Assembly: GCA_016715625.1 (NCBI GenBank)
Contig: JADJZU010000005.1
Location: 62,001 to 126,000 of the forward strand
Reading direction: 5' to 3'
Source: Bacteroidota bacterium
Lineage (GTDB): Bacteria; Bacteroidota; Bacteroidia; Chitinophagales; LD1
Length of the DNA: 64,000 nt
Shown: positions 18,181 to 27,208 of the stretch, one piece after another
Layout of the letters: every line of letters starts with the position of its first letter
Numbering within the stretch: the stretch's first letter is position 1
The notes under the pieces: model-generated
The model's input: only the letters and a program-made list of their open reading frames with translations
Database searches by the model: none
What the model was told of the DNA's origin: nothing
Translations under genes and position numbers: made by a program

Positions 18181-19417
18181 ATGAAAAAAGAAAACGAACC
18201 CGTTTGTTCTTTCTGTTCTCGAAAGAAAAAAAGAGGTCAATATTTTGATTTCGGGTGTGGAAGGCCACATATGCGAAAACTGCGTGGCGCAGGCCCAGCA
18301 GATTATTGATGAAGAACTGTTTCACAAGAACAAAAAGTTTCAGTTTAATCTTCCCAATAATGTGAAGCCGCGCGATATCAAAAAGTTTCTCGATGATTTT
18401 GTTATTGGACAGGATGATGCCAAGAAGTATATCAGCGTGGCGGTGTATAACCACTACAAGCGCCTGAATCAGACTAAAAATGATGAGGTGGAGATTGAGA
18501 AAAGCAACATTGTTTTGGTAGGTCAAACCGGAACAGGTAAAACGCTCCTGGCCAAAAGTATAGCGCGTTTTCTGAATGTTCCCTTTGCCATCGTAGATGC
18601 TACGGTGTTCACGGAGGCTGGTTATGTAGGCGAGGATGTGGAGAGCATATTGTCTCGCCTGCTGCAGGCCTGCAATTATGATGTGTCAGCAGCACAGCAC
18701 GGCATAATTTATATTGATGAAATTGATAAAGTGGCCCGCAAAGGAGGCGATAATCCCTCCATCACACGCGATGTTAGCGGGGAAGGAGTGCAGCAAGCGA
18801 TGCTCAAGTTGCTGGAGGGCTCTGAAGTCTTGGTCCCTCCTCAAGGCGGACGAAAACATCCGGAGCAGAAGTTGGTAAAAGTGGATACTTCCAATATCCT
18901 GTTTATCTGCGGAGGTGCATTCGAAGGGATAGATAAACTGATTGCCACACGAATGAATCAGTCAAAGGTTGGGTTTAAGAAAGGCGAAGAAAAAGATAAG
19001 GTGGATACGAATAACTTTTTGAAGTATGTATCGCCACTCGACCTGCGCAGTTTTGGTTTAATACCGGAGTTAATTGGCCGTTTACCGGTCTTGGTTCACC
19101 TCGACCCTTTGGATGCAAAGGCTTTGCGTTCCATTCTTACTGAGCCAAAGAATGCACTGTTTAAGCAATACAAGAAGATTTTTAAGGCAGATGGAATTCA
19201 ACTCAATTTTGATGAAGATGCAATAGATTACATTGTAGCGAAAGCAATCGAGTATAAGTTAGGCGCTCGGGGACTGAGGAGTATTTGCGAAGCGGTAATG
19301 ACGGACGCAATGTATGATTTGCCGAGCGAAAAGGATGTAAAGCAGTTTACGGTTACCCGTGGTTTTGTGAAAGAAAAACTAGAGCATACACAGGTAAGTA
19401 AATTGAAAGCAGCTTAA
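18181..19417 (+). CDS. clpX: ATP-dependent Clp protease ATP-binding subunit (apparent frameshift in zinc domain)
   Basis: An AAA+ unfoldase of about 411 residues that feeds substrates to ClpP. The start is the ATG at 18181, with CSFC at residues 9-12. The A7 run at 18226-18232 throws the frame off. Removing one A gives KKKEVNILISGVEGHICENC, which completes the C4 zinc-binding domain. The rest is intact: Walker A GQTGTGKT, Walker B YIDEIDK, and the RGLRSI sensor-2 region. If the A7 is real, the usable product would start inside the zinc domain. An assembly error is more likely because other homopolymer breaks occur nearby in this contig. Confidence 0.94.
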
Positions 19418-19463
19418 TGTTCCATTGATATTCAATTCCTTTTTTTGTAAGAAAATAAACGCT

Positions 19464-21302
19464 ATGAAACAACTATTACTTCTCTTAACAGTGGCATTTT
19501 CGTGGACATTAAATGCGCAGGAACACTTAAGCGCATCTCGCTCCGATGTGGATGCCGCCTTGGCCCCCTTTTATCACGGTGTGGCTTCCGGTGACCCCCT
19601 AAGCGACCGGGTTATATTGTGGACTCGGATTACTTCTCAAAATCCGACTGAAACAGTAACCTGGCAAATAGCTACCGACCTTGCCTTTACAAACATTGTG
19701 AACTCAGGTGCTGTGTCTACCGATGGTTCTAAAGACTACACCGTAAAAGTCGATGCTACGGGCCTTCAACCTAACACGTGGTATTATTATCGTTTTGGAA
19801 ACAACGGAGTGTTTTCTATCACCGGTAGAACAAGAACAATGCCTGTGACAAACGTGGGCAATCTTCGTTTTGCTGTAGTGGCATGTTCCAATTATCAGAG
19901 TGGCTTTTTTAATGCCTATCGCGACATAGTCAACAAAAATGATGTAGACGCTGTCATCCATCTGGGCGATTATTATTATGAATATGGTCACGATGATTTT
20001 GATCCCGGAATTGATTCTTCGCGTTTGCACGAGCCGGCAACTGAAATTCTAACGCTGGCCGATTATCGCCTGCGACATTCTCAATACAAGTTGGATCCGG
20101 ATTTAAGAACCATTCACCAACAATATCCATTCATCTGCGTGTGGGATGATCATGAAACCGCCAATGATAGTTGGGTAGGTGGTGCCGAAAATCACACGAA
20201 CGGAACAGAAGGAAACTGGGAAGACAGAAAGAATTATGGGCGCCAAAGCTATTTTGAGTGGATTCCTATACGCGATGTTCATAATAGCGTTGATACTATT
20301 CACCGAGTGATACCAATGGGTGGCCTGGTTGATTTAATTATGATTGATACACGTTTAGAAGGTCGTGAAATACAAGCAGGAACCACCGGTGCTACCGTTA
20401 CAGATACTAACCGCACGATGTTAGGAGCTCCCCAATTAGCCTGGCTCAAACAGCAATTGAGCAATTCCACAGCAAAGTGGAGATTGATTGGCAATCAAGT
20501 GATGGTTTCTCCGCTTAAAATTTTGGGACAGGCCGTAAATCAAGATCAATGGGATGGTTACCCGGCTGAGCGCAACAAGATTCTGACACATATTCAATCT
20601 AGTAATATTGATAACGTAGTTGTTCTGACCGGTGATATTCATACTTCCTGGGCGAATGATATCCCGGTTGATTTGGGAAGTTATACCGCTTCCACAGGAG
20701 CCGGCTCGGTAGCTGTTGAATATGTGTGCACCAGCGTAACCAGCGGGAGCTTTATTACTTTCTCTGTTCCTGTTTCCATTATACAGACATTTAATCCAAA
20801 TGTGAAGTATGCTGATTTAGCCAAGCGCGGCTATCTCTTATTGGATGTGACCGATGCAAAAGTACAGGGCGACTGGATATACATGAGCAATATTGAAAGC
20901 AGAACATTTACTTCCAACACAGCAGCTTCCTGGTGCGATTTAGATGGCAATAATCATTTAACGCAATGTGGATCGGCATTAACTCCGCGTGGCACTCTTC
21001 CTCCTCAGGCACCTATTATCTCTTCTATCCGTGACAATAACCAAATACCGGTGTTAGTTGCTTTGTATCCCAATCCTGCATCCGGTATAGTTGCTTTGCA
21101 ATATTATGTCGCTGCAGCCGGACTGGTAGAAATTTCAGTTGCTGATTTGTCAGGCAAAATGCTGCAAGCACAAAAAGAAGTTTGTAATACAGAAGGACTA
21201 TATACCAATACCCTTAACTTTAGTAGTTTGCCTGCTTCCAGTTACCTCGTATCTATTACTTCCAACGGAAAGACATATACAACCAGAGTAGTAAAGCAAT
21301 AA
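19464..21302 (+). CDS. PhoD-like alkaline phosphatase/phosphodiesterase with T9SS type A sorting domain
   Basis: A 612-residue secreted metallophosphoesterase. The ATG at 19464 is chosen because it opens a signal peptide (MKQLLLLLTVAFSWTLNAQ). The PhoD N-terminal domain begins FYHGVASGDP. Metal-binding motifs are HLGDYYYEYG, CVWDDHETAND and TGDIHTSW. The C-terminus has a type A sorting domain (LYPNPASGIV ... SYLVSI). It is probably released to or held at the cell surface, where it scavenges phosphate from diesters or monoesters. It begins 46 nt after clpX but is unlikely to share its function. A strong terminator follows. Confidence 0.9.
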   Translation: MKQLLLLLTVAFSWTLNAQEHLSASRSDVDAALAPFYHGVASGDPLSDRVILWTRITSQNPTETVTWQIATDLAFTNIVNSGAVSTDGSKDYTVKVDATGLQPNTWYYYRFGNNGVFSITGRTRTMPVTNVGNLRFAVVACSNYQSGFFNAYRDIVNKNDVDAVIHLGDYYYEYGHDDFDPGIDSSRLHEPATEILTLADYRLRHSQYKLDPDLRTIHQQYPFICVWDDHETANDSWVGGAENHTNGTEGNWEDRKNYGRQSYFEWIPIRDVHNSVDTIHRVIPMGGLVDLIMIDTRLEGREIQAGTTGATVTDTNRTMLGAPQLAWLKQQLSNSTAKWRLIGNQVMVSPLKILGQAVNQDQWDGYPAERNKILTHIQSSNIDNVVVLTGDIHTSWANDIPVDLGSYTASTGAGSVAVEYVCTSVTSGSFITFSVPVSIIQTFNPNVKYADLAKRGYLLLDVTDAKVQGDWIYMSNIESRTFTSNTAASWCDLDGNNHLTQCGSALTPRGTLPPQAPIISSIRDNNQIPVLVALYPNPASGIVALQYYVAAAGLVEISVADLSGKMLQAQKEVCNTEGLYTNTLNFSSLPASSYLVSITSNGKTYTTRVVKQ

Positions 21303-21322
21303 TCTTCTGAATGATTTTTTTC

Positions 21323-21356
21323 TGCGCCACGATTTATCGTGGCGCATTTATTTTAT
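21323..21356 (+). terminator. Rho-independent terminator after the PhoD-like gene
   Basis: A perfect 10-bp stem (TGCGCCACGA / TCGTGGCGCA) with a TTTA loop is followed by TTTATTTTAT. It ends the plus-strand PhoD transcript and faces the convergent gene ending at 21382. Confidence 0.88.
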
Positions 21357-21381
21357 ACGGAGGGTGCCAACCAGCAACTGC

Positions 21382-22101
21382 TCAGTCAGGATAGATAACT
21401 ACGCGGTTCCAAACAACTTTTTTTGTTTTTCCGCTCAGCGCATCCACTTTAAAATAGACCGGTGTCGGTTCCTTTAGCTTCTTTATCTCATGCAAGGCAG
21501 CCATGCTAAGTGTATCACCGTTGGAAGGAAACTGTTTACCTTCCTTCTCATACAAGGTAAGAGAAATGCTTTGAACTTCTAGCTTGTTAAGCGATACGTT
21601 GTTGTCATACATCGCCATAAATGGTTGAGCATCGGTAAAAATATTTTTGGGATATGGCTTGTTTCTTTCCAGCCATATTTTGTCATTCAGTTTCATCAGA
21701 TTGGTTTGCGGATTGCTGATAACCGGAAACAGTTTTTCAGGAACATGGATGAGAAATTGTTTTTGAAAAAGCATAATTCTGGAACCTGATACACTCGTTA
21801 CAATTACACGAAGTGTCGCAGTGTCTATGCTTCCATATTTGGTGCTGTTGGGCGAAATAACCAATACGCTGTCATTGTGCACGGCAAGCCCCTTTTCAAA
21901 TAAGAACTGTGATATCTTATACTCTTTGGCTACGCGTATCTTGAATTCATATTTTTTTAGATTTTCCAGCGTGTCCACTTTAGGCTTAAGCCATATTTCG
22001 CTGCGATTGTTAAGCGGGATGAAAATTTCTGCATTCGTTTTTTGACTGCTGCCGGGCAGATAAGCGCAAACCACCAGAAAAATTATAAACGCTTGTTTCA
22101 T
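21382..22101 (-). CDS. Secreted protein of unknown function, weak resemblance to GldM C-terminal region
   Basis: A 239-residue protein with a signal peptide (MKQAFIIFLVVCAYLPGSSQ). The rest is beta-strand rich with no cysteines in the mature part. The C-terminal half has a pattern (strand, S-x-G-D-T-L-S, I-K-K-L-K, V-Y-F-K-V-D-A, R-V-V-I-Y) that recalls the periplasmic domain of the gliding motor protein GldM, but this is a visual impression only. No gld genes are adjacent. I do not assign a function. Confidence 0.6.
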   Translation of the reverse strand: MKQAFIIFLVVCAYLPGSSQKTNAEIFIPLNNRSEIWLKPKVDTLENLKKYEFKIRVAKEYKISQFLFEKGLAVHNDSVLVISPNSTKYGSIDTATLRVIVTSVSGSRIMLFQKQFLIHVPEKLFPVISNPQTNLMKLNDKIWLERNKPYPKNIFTDAQPFMAMYDNNVSLNKLEVQSISLTLYEKEGKQFPSNGDTLSMAALHEIKKLKEPTPVYFKVDALSGKTKKVVWNRVVIYPD

Positions 22102-22215
22102 AATCCACCCCCTTCAGTTACTTATACGCAAAATACGGAGTTCAGGTTAAGTGTCAATGGCTAGCTACCGCTTTATTCAACAAACAGGCGGCAGTTGGCT
22201 AATATAAGGAACGAA

Positions 22216-23220
22216 TCAAAGAGAGAGTATAAATGAAAGGGTATCCTTTCCGTCTGCGTAGTCGCTGAGTAGCGGGTGCTGCGATTCACCAAAACCAACC
22301 GAAGAAGTAAATTTGAAGTCCTCGGGGATAGAAGAAACAATACACTGTATTCTCTCGCTATCGTTTTTTAGTTTAGTCAACAACACATTTTTATCATGCC
22401 AGGTTTCGTAATGAAGCGTAGCAATTGGAGATGCAATGCTTTCATTCTCCACCAGCATTAAAAATTCATTAGCCAGGTGCTTCGTTTTGTTCATCAACAG
22501 CAGCGTGCGCTGATAGTCATAATTATTCATGTATTTACTATGATGATGAAGCCAGTTGTAAGATTCAAACCTTGGGAAAATTTGTGTTAGATCATATTCA
22601 ACGGGCACATAAATCTTAGAGACATTTCTACAACCGAAACCGAAGTATAGAAAAACATCGTCTGCAAGTTTCTTTAATTCCTCTTCCGTTTCGTTTCCGG
22701 ATAACACGGCCACCGAATTTCGATTTTTTCGAAGTATGTTGGGGTATTTTCGGAAGTAGTAATCAAAATAGCGATGCGTATTGTCGCTTCCTGTAGCTAT
22801 TACAGCATCAAAATCATCCAACTTGTCGACTATTTGGATGCGATGCTGTAACTGGGTGTCAATGGAACACAATAACCGAATCACTTCGGGAAACAATTTT
22901 TCATCCTTAGCGCTAAGCTTTATCTTCATATTGCAACCTGCCACGTAGCAGCATAAAAAGTCGTGAAACCCCACCAAGGGCACATTCCCTGCAAAAATGA
23001 GCCCGATAGTTTTATTTACCTCGCGAAGGGTGTAGTTTTTTAACCAGCTAACCAATGCGCTTTCATCGAGCATATAATCTGTTATAGCATGCAAGCTTTC
23101 GTTTACAAATTGCTTTGTAAACCAGGGATTTTGTATACCGGCATTTTGTACCACTTCCAGAAACTGCGAGTCGGTCTTTAATTTTTCTTTAAGTTGTGTG
23201 AGGTGGCTGATAAAATGCAT
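22216..23220 (-). CDS. LuxC-like acyl-CoA reductase
   Basis: A 334-residue protein from the ATG at 23220; the frame is open up to 23307, which would add 29 residues. It belongs to the LuxC family, which reduces fatty acyl-CoA or acyl-enzyme to aldehyde with NADPH. Family marks are LIFAGNVPLVGFHD, a nucleotide-binding region IVATGSDNT-like (IATGSDNTHRYF) and the catalytic-cysteine segment FGFGCRNVSK. The C-terminus is SSVGFGESQHPLL. No luciferase genes are near, so a role in aldehyde or alcohol lipid metabolism is more likely. It is divergent from ddl. Confidence 0.8.
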   Translation of the reverse strand: MHFISHLTQLKEKLKTDSQFLEVVQNAGIQNPWFTKQFVNESLHAITDYMLDESALVSWLKNYTLREVNKTIGLIFAGNVPLVGFHDFLCCYVAGCNMKIKLSAKDEKLFPEVIRLLCSIDTQLQHRIQIVDKLDDFDAVIATGSDNTHRYFDYYFRKYPNILRKNRNSVAVLSGNETEEELKKLADDVFLYFGFGCRNVSKIYVPVEYDLTQIFPRFESYNWLHHHSKYMNNYDYQRTLLLMNKTKHLANEFLMLVENESIASPIATLHYETWHDKNVLLTKLKNDSERIQCIVSSIPEDFKFTSSVGFGESQHPLLSDYADGKDTLSFILSL

Positions 23221-23321
23221 TGTCCAGAATTGTGAATGCAAGAATAAAATACTTGTTGCTTGTTGAAAATATATATCCAACGGAGTATGTTTTTTTAAAT
23301 CTTGCATGGTAAATAGGAACT

Positions 23322-24287
23322 ATGAAAAAAAATATTGCTGTCATTACCGGTGGCGATGCTGCCGAAGCAGGCATCGCTTTGAAGAGTGCTTCTGTGGTTT
23401 GCAAGCACTTGAATAAGGACAAATACAATGTGTATAAAGTACTGATAGAAGGACAAGATTGGGTAGTGGAGCGCGAAAATCCTGTAAGGCTGTTCATCGA
23501 TAAGAATGATTTTACATTTTCTGTAGAGGGACATAAGATAAGGTTTGATGCGGTATTTGTGGCTATACATGGCACTCCTGCCGAAGATGGAAAATTGCAA
23601 GGGTATTTTGACTTGCTTAAAATTCCATATAACTGTTGTGGTGTATTGCAGGCGTCCCTCACCTTCGATAAAAATCGTTGCAAAGAATACTTGTCAGGCT
23701 TTGGAGTAAAGTCTGCTGCAGCAGTTTGTTTAAAGAAGTTAGATGACAGGGAAGTTGTGCAACGTATGGCGCTTCCGCTTTTTGTAAAGCCTAATAAAAA
23801 TGGAAGCAGCTACGGGGCTTCAAAAGTGACAGAGGCGGAAGCTTTATTGCCTGCCATTGAAACAGCCTTTCAGTATGATGATGAAATTCTGGTGGAGGAA
23901 TATTTGCAAGGAGTGGAGGTGACCTGCGGAGTTATGATGATAGATGGTCAGATAACCGCTATGCCTATCACCGAAATCAGAAGTAAAAAAGGGTTTTTCG
24001 ATTTTGAAGCAAAATACGAAGGTGCTTCACAGGAAATTACACCTGCAGAAATTGATCCCGCCATGGCAGCGAAAATTCAGGAAACCTCCGCTTACATTTA
24101 CAAGAAACTTGATTTTAAAGGAATGTGTCGTATCGATTACATCATCAGAGAAGGGGAGTATTATATGCTGGAGGTGAACTCGGTGCCGGGCCTCAGCGAA
24201 GAAAGTATTATCCCACAACAGGCTCGTGCGCTCGGTATATCGCTCGAAAAGTTATTTGAAATATCTATTGAAGAAGCCTTAAAGTAA
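23322..24287 (+). CDS. ddl: D-alanine--D-alanine ligase
   Basis: A 321-residue ATP-grasp ligase making the D-Ala-D-Ala dipeptide for peptidoglycan. It has KPNKNGSSYG (ATP-binding lysine and serine loop), EEYLQGVEV, CRIDYI and the C-terminal EVNSVPGLSEESIIPQQA with the magnesium-binding and omega-loop residues. Length is normal. The PASTA-domain gene follows after 18 nt, which fits a shared cell-wall role. Confidence 0.94.
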   Translation: MKKNIAVITGGDAAEAGIALKSASVVCKHLNKDKYNVYKVLIEGQDWVVERENPVRLFIDKNDFTFSVEGHKIRFDAVFVAIHGTPAEDGKLQGYFDLLKIPYNCCGVLQASLTFDKNRCKEYLSGFGVKSAAAVCLKKLDDREVVQRMALPLFVKPNKNGSSYGASKVTEAEALLPAIETAFQYDDEILVEEYLQGVEVTCGVMMIDGQITAMPITEIRSKKGFFDFEAKYEGASQEITPAEIDPAMAAKIQETSAYIYKKLDFKGMCRIDYIIREGEYYMLEVNSVPGLSEESIIPQQARALGISLEKLFEISIEEALK

Positions 24288-24305
24288 AAATCTATTTTAG
24301 CCCCG

Positions 24306-25124
24306 ATGCTTAAGAAGTATTTTACCAAGGAGTTAATGTATAACGTATTGCTGGCAGTCGGCATTGTGGTGATGCTATTGTTAATAGTGCAATGGAGCCT
24401 TAAATCTTATACCCGCCATGGTGAGGGAATTGCAGTGCCTGATTTAAAGGGGTTAAATGTGGAGCAATCCAGAGAGGTATTGGATAAGATTGGCCTCGAA
24501 CTGCAGGTGATGGACTCTATTTTTGATACCAAAAAGCCCCCTCTTTCGGTAGTGGAACAAAATCCCAAAGCCAATGCAAAAGTAAAGAGCGGAAGGATTA
24601 TCTATTTGGTAGTAAACGCCACTAATGCACCTACCACAGAATTGCCGGACTTAGTGGGAAGAAGTTCCTACAAATATGCCAAGATGCAATTGGAGAGTTA
24701 TGGACTTGTGGTCGGGGAGCCCATTTACAAGCCCGATCCACACTTGAATGCCGTTATTGGCTTATTGGTTAACGGCAAACCGGTGACAAGAAAAACGAAG
24801 GTGACCAAAGGAGCATCGGTTACATTGATACTAGGCGATGGTTTAGGAGGAGGGAAAATCTCTGTTCCTTATTTGCTGGGTCTTCGCTACGATGAAGCGG
24901 AGTTTAAATTAAAAGGATATTCGCTGAATGTAGGTGCAGTCATAGCAGATGACGGTGTGGTAGATACATTAGGTGCTTATGTCTACAAGCAAGAGCCCGG
25001 ATTTGGCAAAGGCAACACCATAAAAATGGGAGAATCCATCGATTTATTTTTATCTAAAGACATGCCCGAAGGTGTTGATCCCTCGCTCTACGATATAATT
25101 GATTCGGTGGAAACTGAGCCCTAG
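24306..25124 (+). CDS. PASTA domain membrane protein
   Basis: A 272-residue protein: a short cytoplasmic N-terminus, one transmembrane helix (residues about 13-31), then three PASTA repeats beginning VPDLKGL, LPDLVGR and VPYLLGL. PASTA domains bind peptidoglycan or beta-lactams in kinases and PBPs; here no kinase or transpeptidase domain is attached. It sits right after ddl, so a cell-wall-sensing or scaffold role is inferred. A one-mismatch -7 box (TATTTTAG, 24293-24300) ends 5 nt before the ATG. The stop is 2 nt from the end of convergent menA. Confidence 0.87.
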   Translation: MLKKYFTKELMYNVLLAVGIVVMLLLIVQWSLKSYTRHGEGIAVPDLKGLNVEQSREVLDKIGLELQVMDSIFDTKKPPLSVVEQNPKANAKVKSGRIIYLVVNATNAPTTELPDLVGRSSYKYAKMQLESYGLVVGEPIYKPDPHLNAVIGLLVNGKPVTRKTKVTKGASVTLILGDGLGGGKISVPYLLGLRYDEAEFKLKGYSLNVGAVIADDGVVDTLGAYVYKQEPGFGKGNTIKMGESIDLFLSKDMPEGVDPSLYDIIDSVETEP

Positions 25125-25126
25125 AT

Positions 25127-26041
25127 TTAGCTTACAGCACCAATGACCATTCCTGCCGAAAACAGCAAGGCAAAAATAAAAGTAGCCAAAGCCAATTGCT
25201 TTAACATAGGGTCAAAATCTTTGAGATGACTGGTGTGCTTTACCTGAACGAGATGTCGTCTGAAAAGGGGCAGAGTGACAATGAAAAGAAATTGCATAGT
25301 AGAATGAAAGTGCAAAATCACAAAGGCAATAGCAAACAGGAAAGCTGCAGCAATCAGCGTCAGGTGATAGGTTTGCGCATTTTCTAATCCGATTTTTACA
25401 ACGAGCGTGTTTTTATTGGATAGTGCATCACTTTCCGCATCGCGCATGTTATTTAGATTCAATACTCCGGATGCAAAACAGCCGATGCTAATCGCAGGTA
25501 AGAGAATGGATGCCTCAATGCTATTTGCCTGCAAAAAATAACTGCCACACACTCCCACCACACCAAAAAACAGAAGAACAAATACATCGCCAAACCCGCG
25601 GTAACCATAGGCAGATTTACCCACGGTGTATTTAATTGCCGCAGCAATGGCAGAAAGACCAAGTAGAAAGAAGAAAACGGATACACCTAAATTATTGGAT
25701 GCCGAAAATATGAGTGAAACTCCGCTCACTAGGCTAAGTAATACCGTAATCAATATCCCGTACTTAATCTCCCGGACGGAAAGCAGGCCGGATTGAATTG
25801 CTCTTTTGGGTCCGATTCTGTTTTCATTATCGGTGCCTTTTTCGCTATCGCCATAATCGTTGGCCAAATTGGAGAGAATTTGCAAAAGCAATGTGGTGAG
25901 CAAACAAAGTGCAAATACCAACCACGAAAACTTCGAACGATGAAAGCTATAGGCAAGGAAAGAGCCGGTAATAATGGAGGAGAATGCAAGCGGCAGCGTG
26001 CGAAGCCGAAACGCATACAACCAGGCCTGCACTTTACTCAC
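25127..26041 (-). CDS. menA: 1,4-dihydroxy-2-naphthoate polyprenyltransferase
   Basis: A 304-residue UbiA-superfamily enzyme with about eight to nine membrane helices; it prenylates DHNA to demethylmenaquinone. The first Asp motif is NLANDYGDSEKGTD and the second is NMRDAESD. The N-terminus AFRLRTLPLAF is typical for MenA. The start is GTG at 26041, overlapping the upstream small gene by 8 nt, which suggests translational coupling. It is the last gene of the men operon. Confidence 0.93.
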   Translation of the reverse strand: MSKVQAWLYAFRLRTLPLAFSSIITGSFLAYSFHRSKFSWLVFALCLLTTLLLQILSNLANDYGDSEKGTDNENRIGPKRAIQSGLLSVREIKYGILITVLLSLVSGVSLIFSASNNLGVSVFFFLLGLSAIAAAIKYTVGKSAYGYRGFGDVFVLLFFGVVGVCGSYFLQANSIEASILLPAISIGCFASGVLNLNNMRDAESDALSNKNTLVVKIGLENAQTYHLTLIAAAFLFAIAFVILHFHSTMQFLFIVTLPLFRRHLVQVKHTSHLKDFDPMLKQLALATFIFALLFSAGMVIGAVS

Positions 26042-26369
26042 CGGTTTTCAGATTTAATTCCTGCTGGTAAAAATGACCGGTAGTATGTAGGTATCCTAAT
26101 ATAAGTTCCACTACCCGTTTGATTTTGCCGGCTGGTAGCAACACATCAAAATTATGACTAAGTTGATTCACGACATGTTTAGTTAACTCCTCCTCACGAA
26201 TGAGTTGACCGGCACTGGCGTCCCACTTTTCGATAAAGGCATTGAGTATTGTATAGGCTTCGTCCTCGGAGATGTGGAACTCTATGTGTTTATACACGAA
26301 CTTCACCGTATCAAAATAATCAGGCTTATCTGATTTTGCTGGATTCCAGTTATCGAGTGGGCTGCCCAT
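26034..26369 (-). CDS. Small protein of unknown function inside the men operon
   Basis: A 111-residue soluble, helix-rich protein with no recognised domain and no signal peptide. Acidic and aromatic residues are spread evenly, and the C-terminus reads VVELILGYLHTTGHFYQQEL. It lies 20 nt after menB and overlaps menA by 8 nt, so it is almost certainly co-translated with the menaquinone genes. A role in the pathway, such as an assembly or regulatory partner, is inferred from position only. Confidence 0.62.
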   Translation of the reverse strand: MGSPLDNWNPAKSDKPDYFDTVKFVYKHIEFHISEDEAYTILNAFIEKWDASAGQLIREEELTKHVVNQLSHNFDVLLPAGKIKRVVELILGYLHTTGHFYQQELNLKTGE

Positions 26370-26389
26370 GGGGGTTTGAATATACTTCC

Positions 26390-27208
26390 TTATGGAAATT
26401 TAGGAAACTTGCTCCAATCGGGTTTGCGCTTTTCAATAAAAGCGTTTTTACCTTCTTTTGCCTCATCGCTCAAGTAATACAGTAAGGTTGCATTACCGGC
26501 TAACTCCTGAATACCGGCTTGGCCATCCAATTCCGCATTAAAGGAAGATTTGAGCATACGGATAGATAAAGGAGACTTTTCCTGAATTTTTTGACACCAT
26601 TTCACCGTCTCATCTTCCAGCATTTCTAGTGGCACTACTTTATTTACAAGACCCATATCCAAGGCATCTTGAGCATTGTATTGGTCGCACAAGTACCATA
26701 TTTCACGCGCCTTCTTTTGACCCACCACACGCGCCAGATAGCTTGCACCAAAGCCACCATCAAAACTGCCCACCTTAGGTCCTGTTTGACCAAAAATGGC
26801 GTTTTCGCTGGCAATCGATAAATCACAGACTACATGCAGCACATGTCCGCCACCAATGGCAAAACCGTTCACCATGGCGATTACACATTTAGGAATAGAA
26901 CGAATTTGCTTTTGAAGATCCAATACATTCAAACGCGGTACGGTGTCTTTTCCAACATAGCCACCATGTCCGCGCACATTTTGGTCGCCACCACTGCAAA
27001 ACGCCTTGTCTCCTTCACCGGTCAACACAATGATTTGGATATCCTGGCTATCGCGACAAATATTCATCGCATCTATCATCTCCTTCACCGTTAATGGTGT
27101 AAATGCGTTGCGATATCTGGGCCGGTTGATGCTTATCTTAGCAATGCCTTCAAAAAACTGAAACTTAATTTCCTCGAAATCTTTAATTGTCTGCCAGTTC
27201 CTTTTCAT
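26390..27208 (-). CDS. menB: 1,4-dihydroxy-2-naphthoyl-CoA synthase
   Basis: A 272-residue crotonase-fold enzyme that cyclises o-succinylbenzoyl-CoA. It has SGGDQNVRG (the MenB-specific GGDQ loop), GFAIGGGHVLH (oxyanion hole), QTGPKVGSFDGG and the C-terminal NAFIEKRKPDW found in MenB but not in general enoyl-CoA hydratases. It overlaps menD by 4 nt. Confidence 0.96.
   Translation of the reverse strand: MKRNWQTIKDFEEIKFQFFEGIAKISINRPRYRNAFTPLTVKEMIDAMNICRDSQDIQIIVLTGEGDKAFCSGGDQNVRGHGGYVGKDTVPRLNVLDLQKQIRSIPKCVIAMVNGFAIGGGHVLHVVCDLSIASENAIFGQTGPKVGSFDGGFGASYLARVVGQKKAREIWYLCDQYNAQDALDMGLVNKVVPLEMLEDETVKWCQKIQEKSPLSIRMLKSSFNAELDGQAGIQELAGNATLLYYLSDEAKEGKNAFIEKRKPDWSKFPKFP

Noticed and set aside
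22216..23220. The LuxC-like gene as part of a bioluminescence operon
   Set aside because: No luxA, luxB, luxD or luxE homologue is near, and LuxC relatives are common in non-luminous Bacteroidota.
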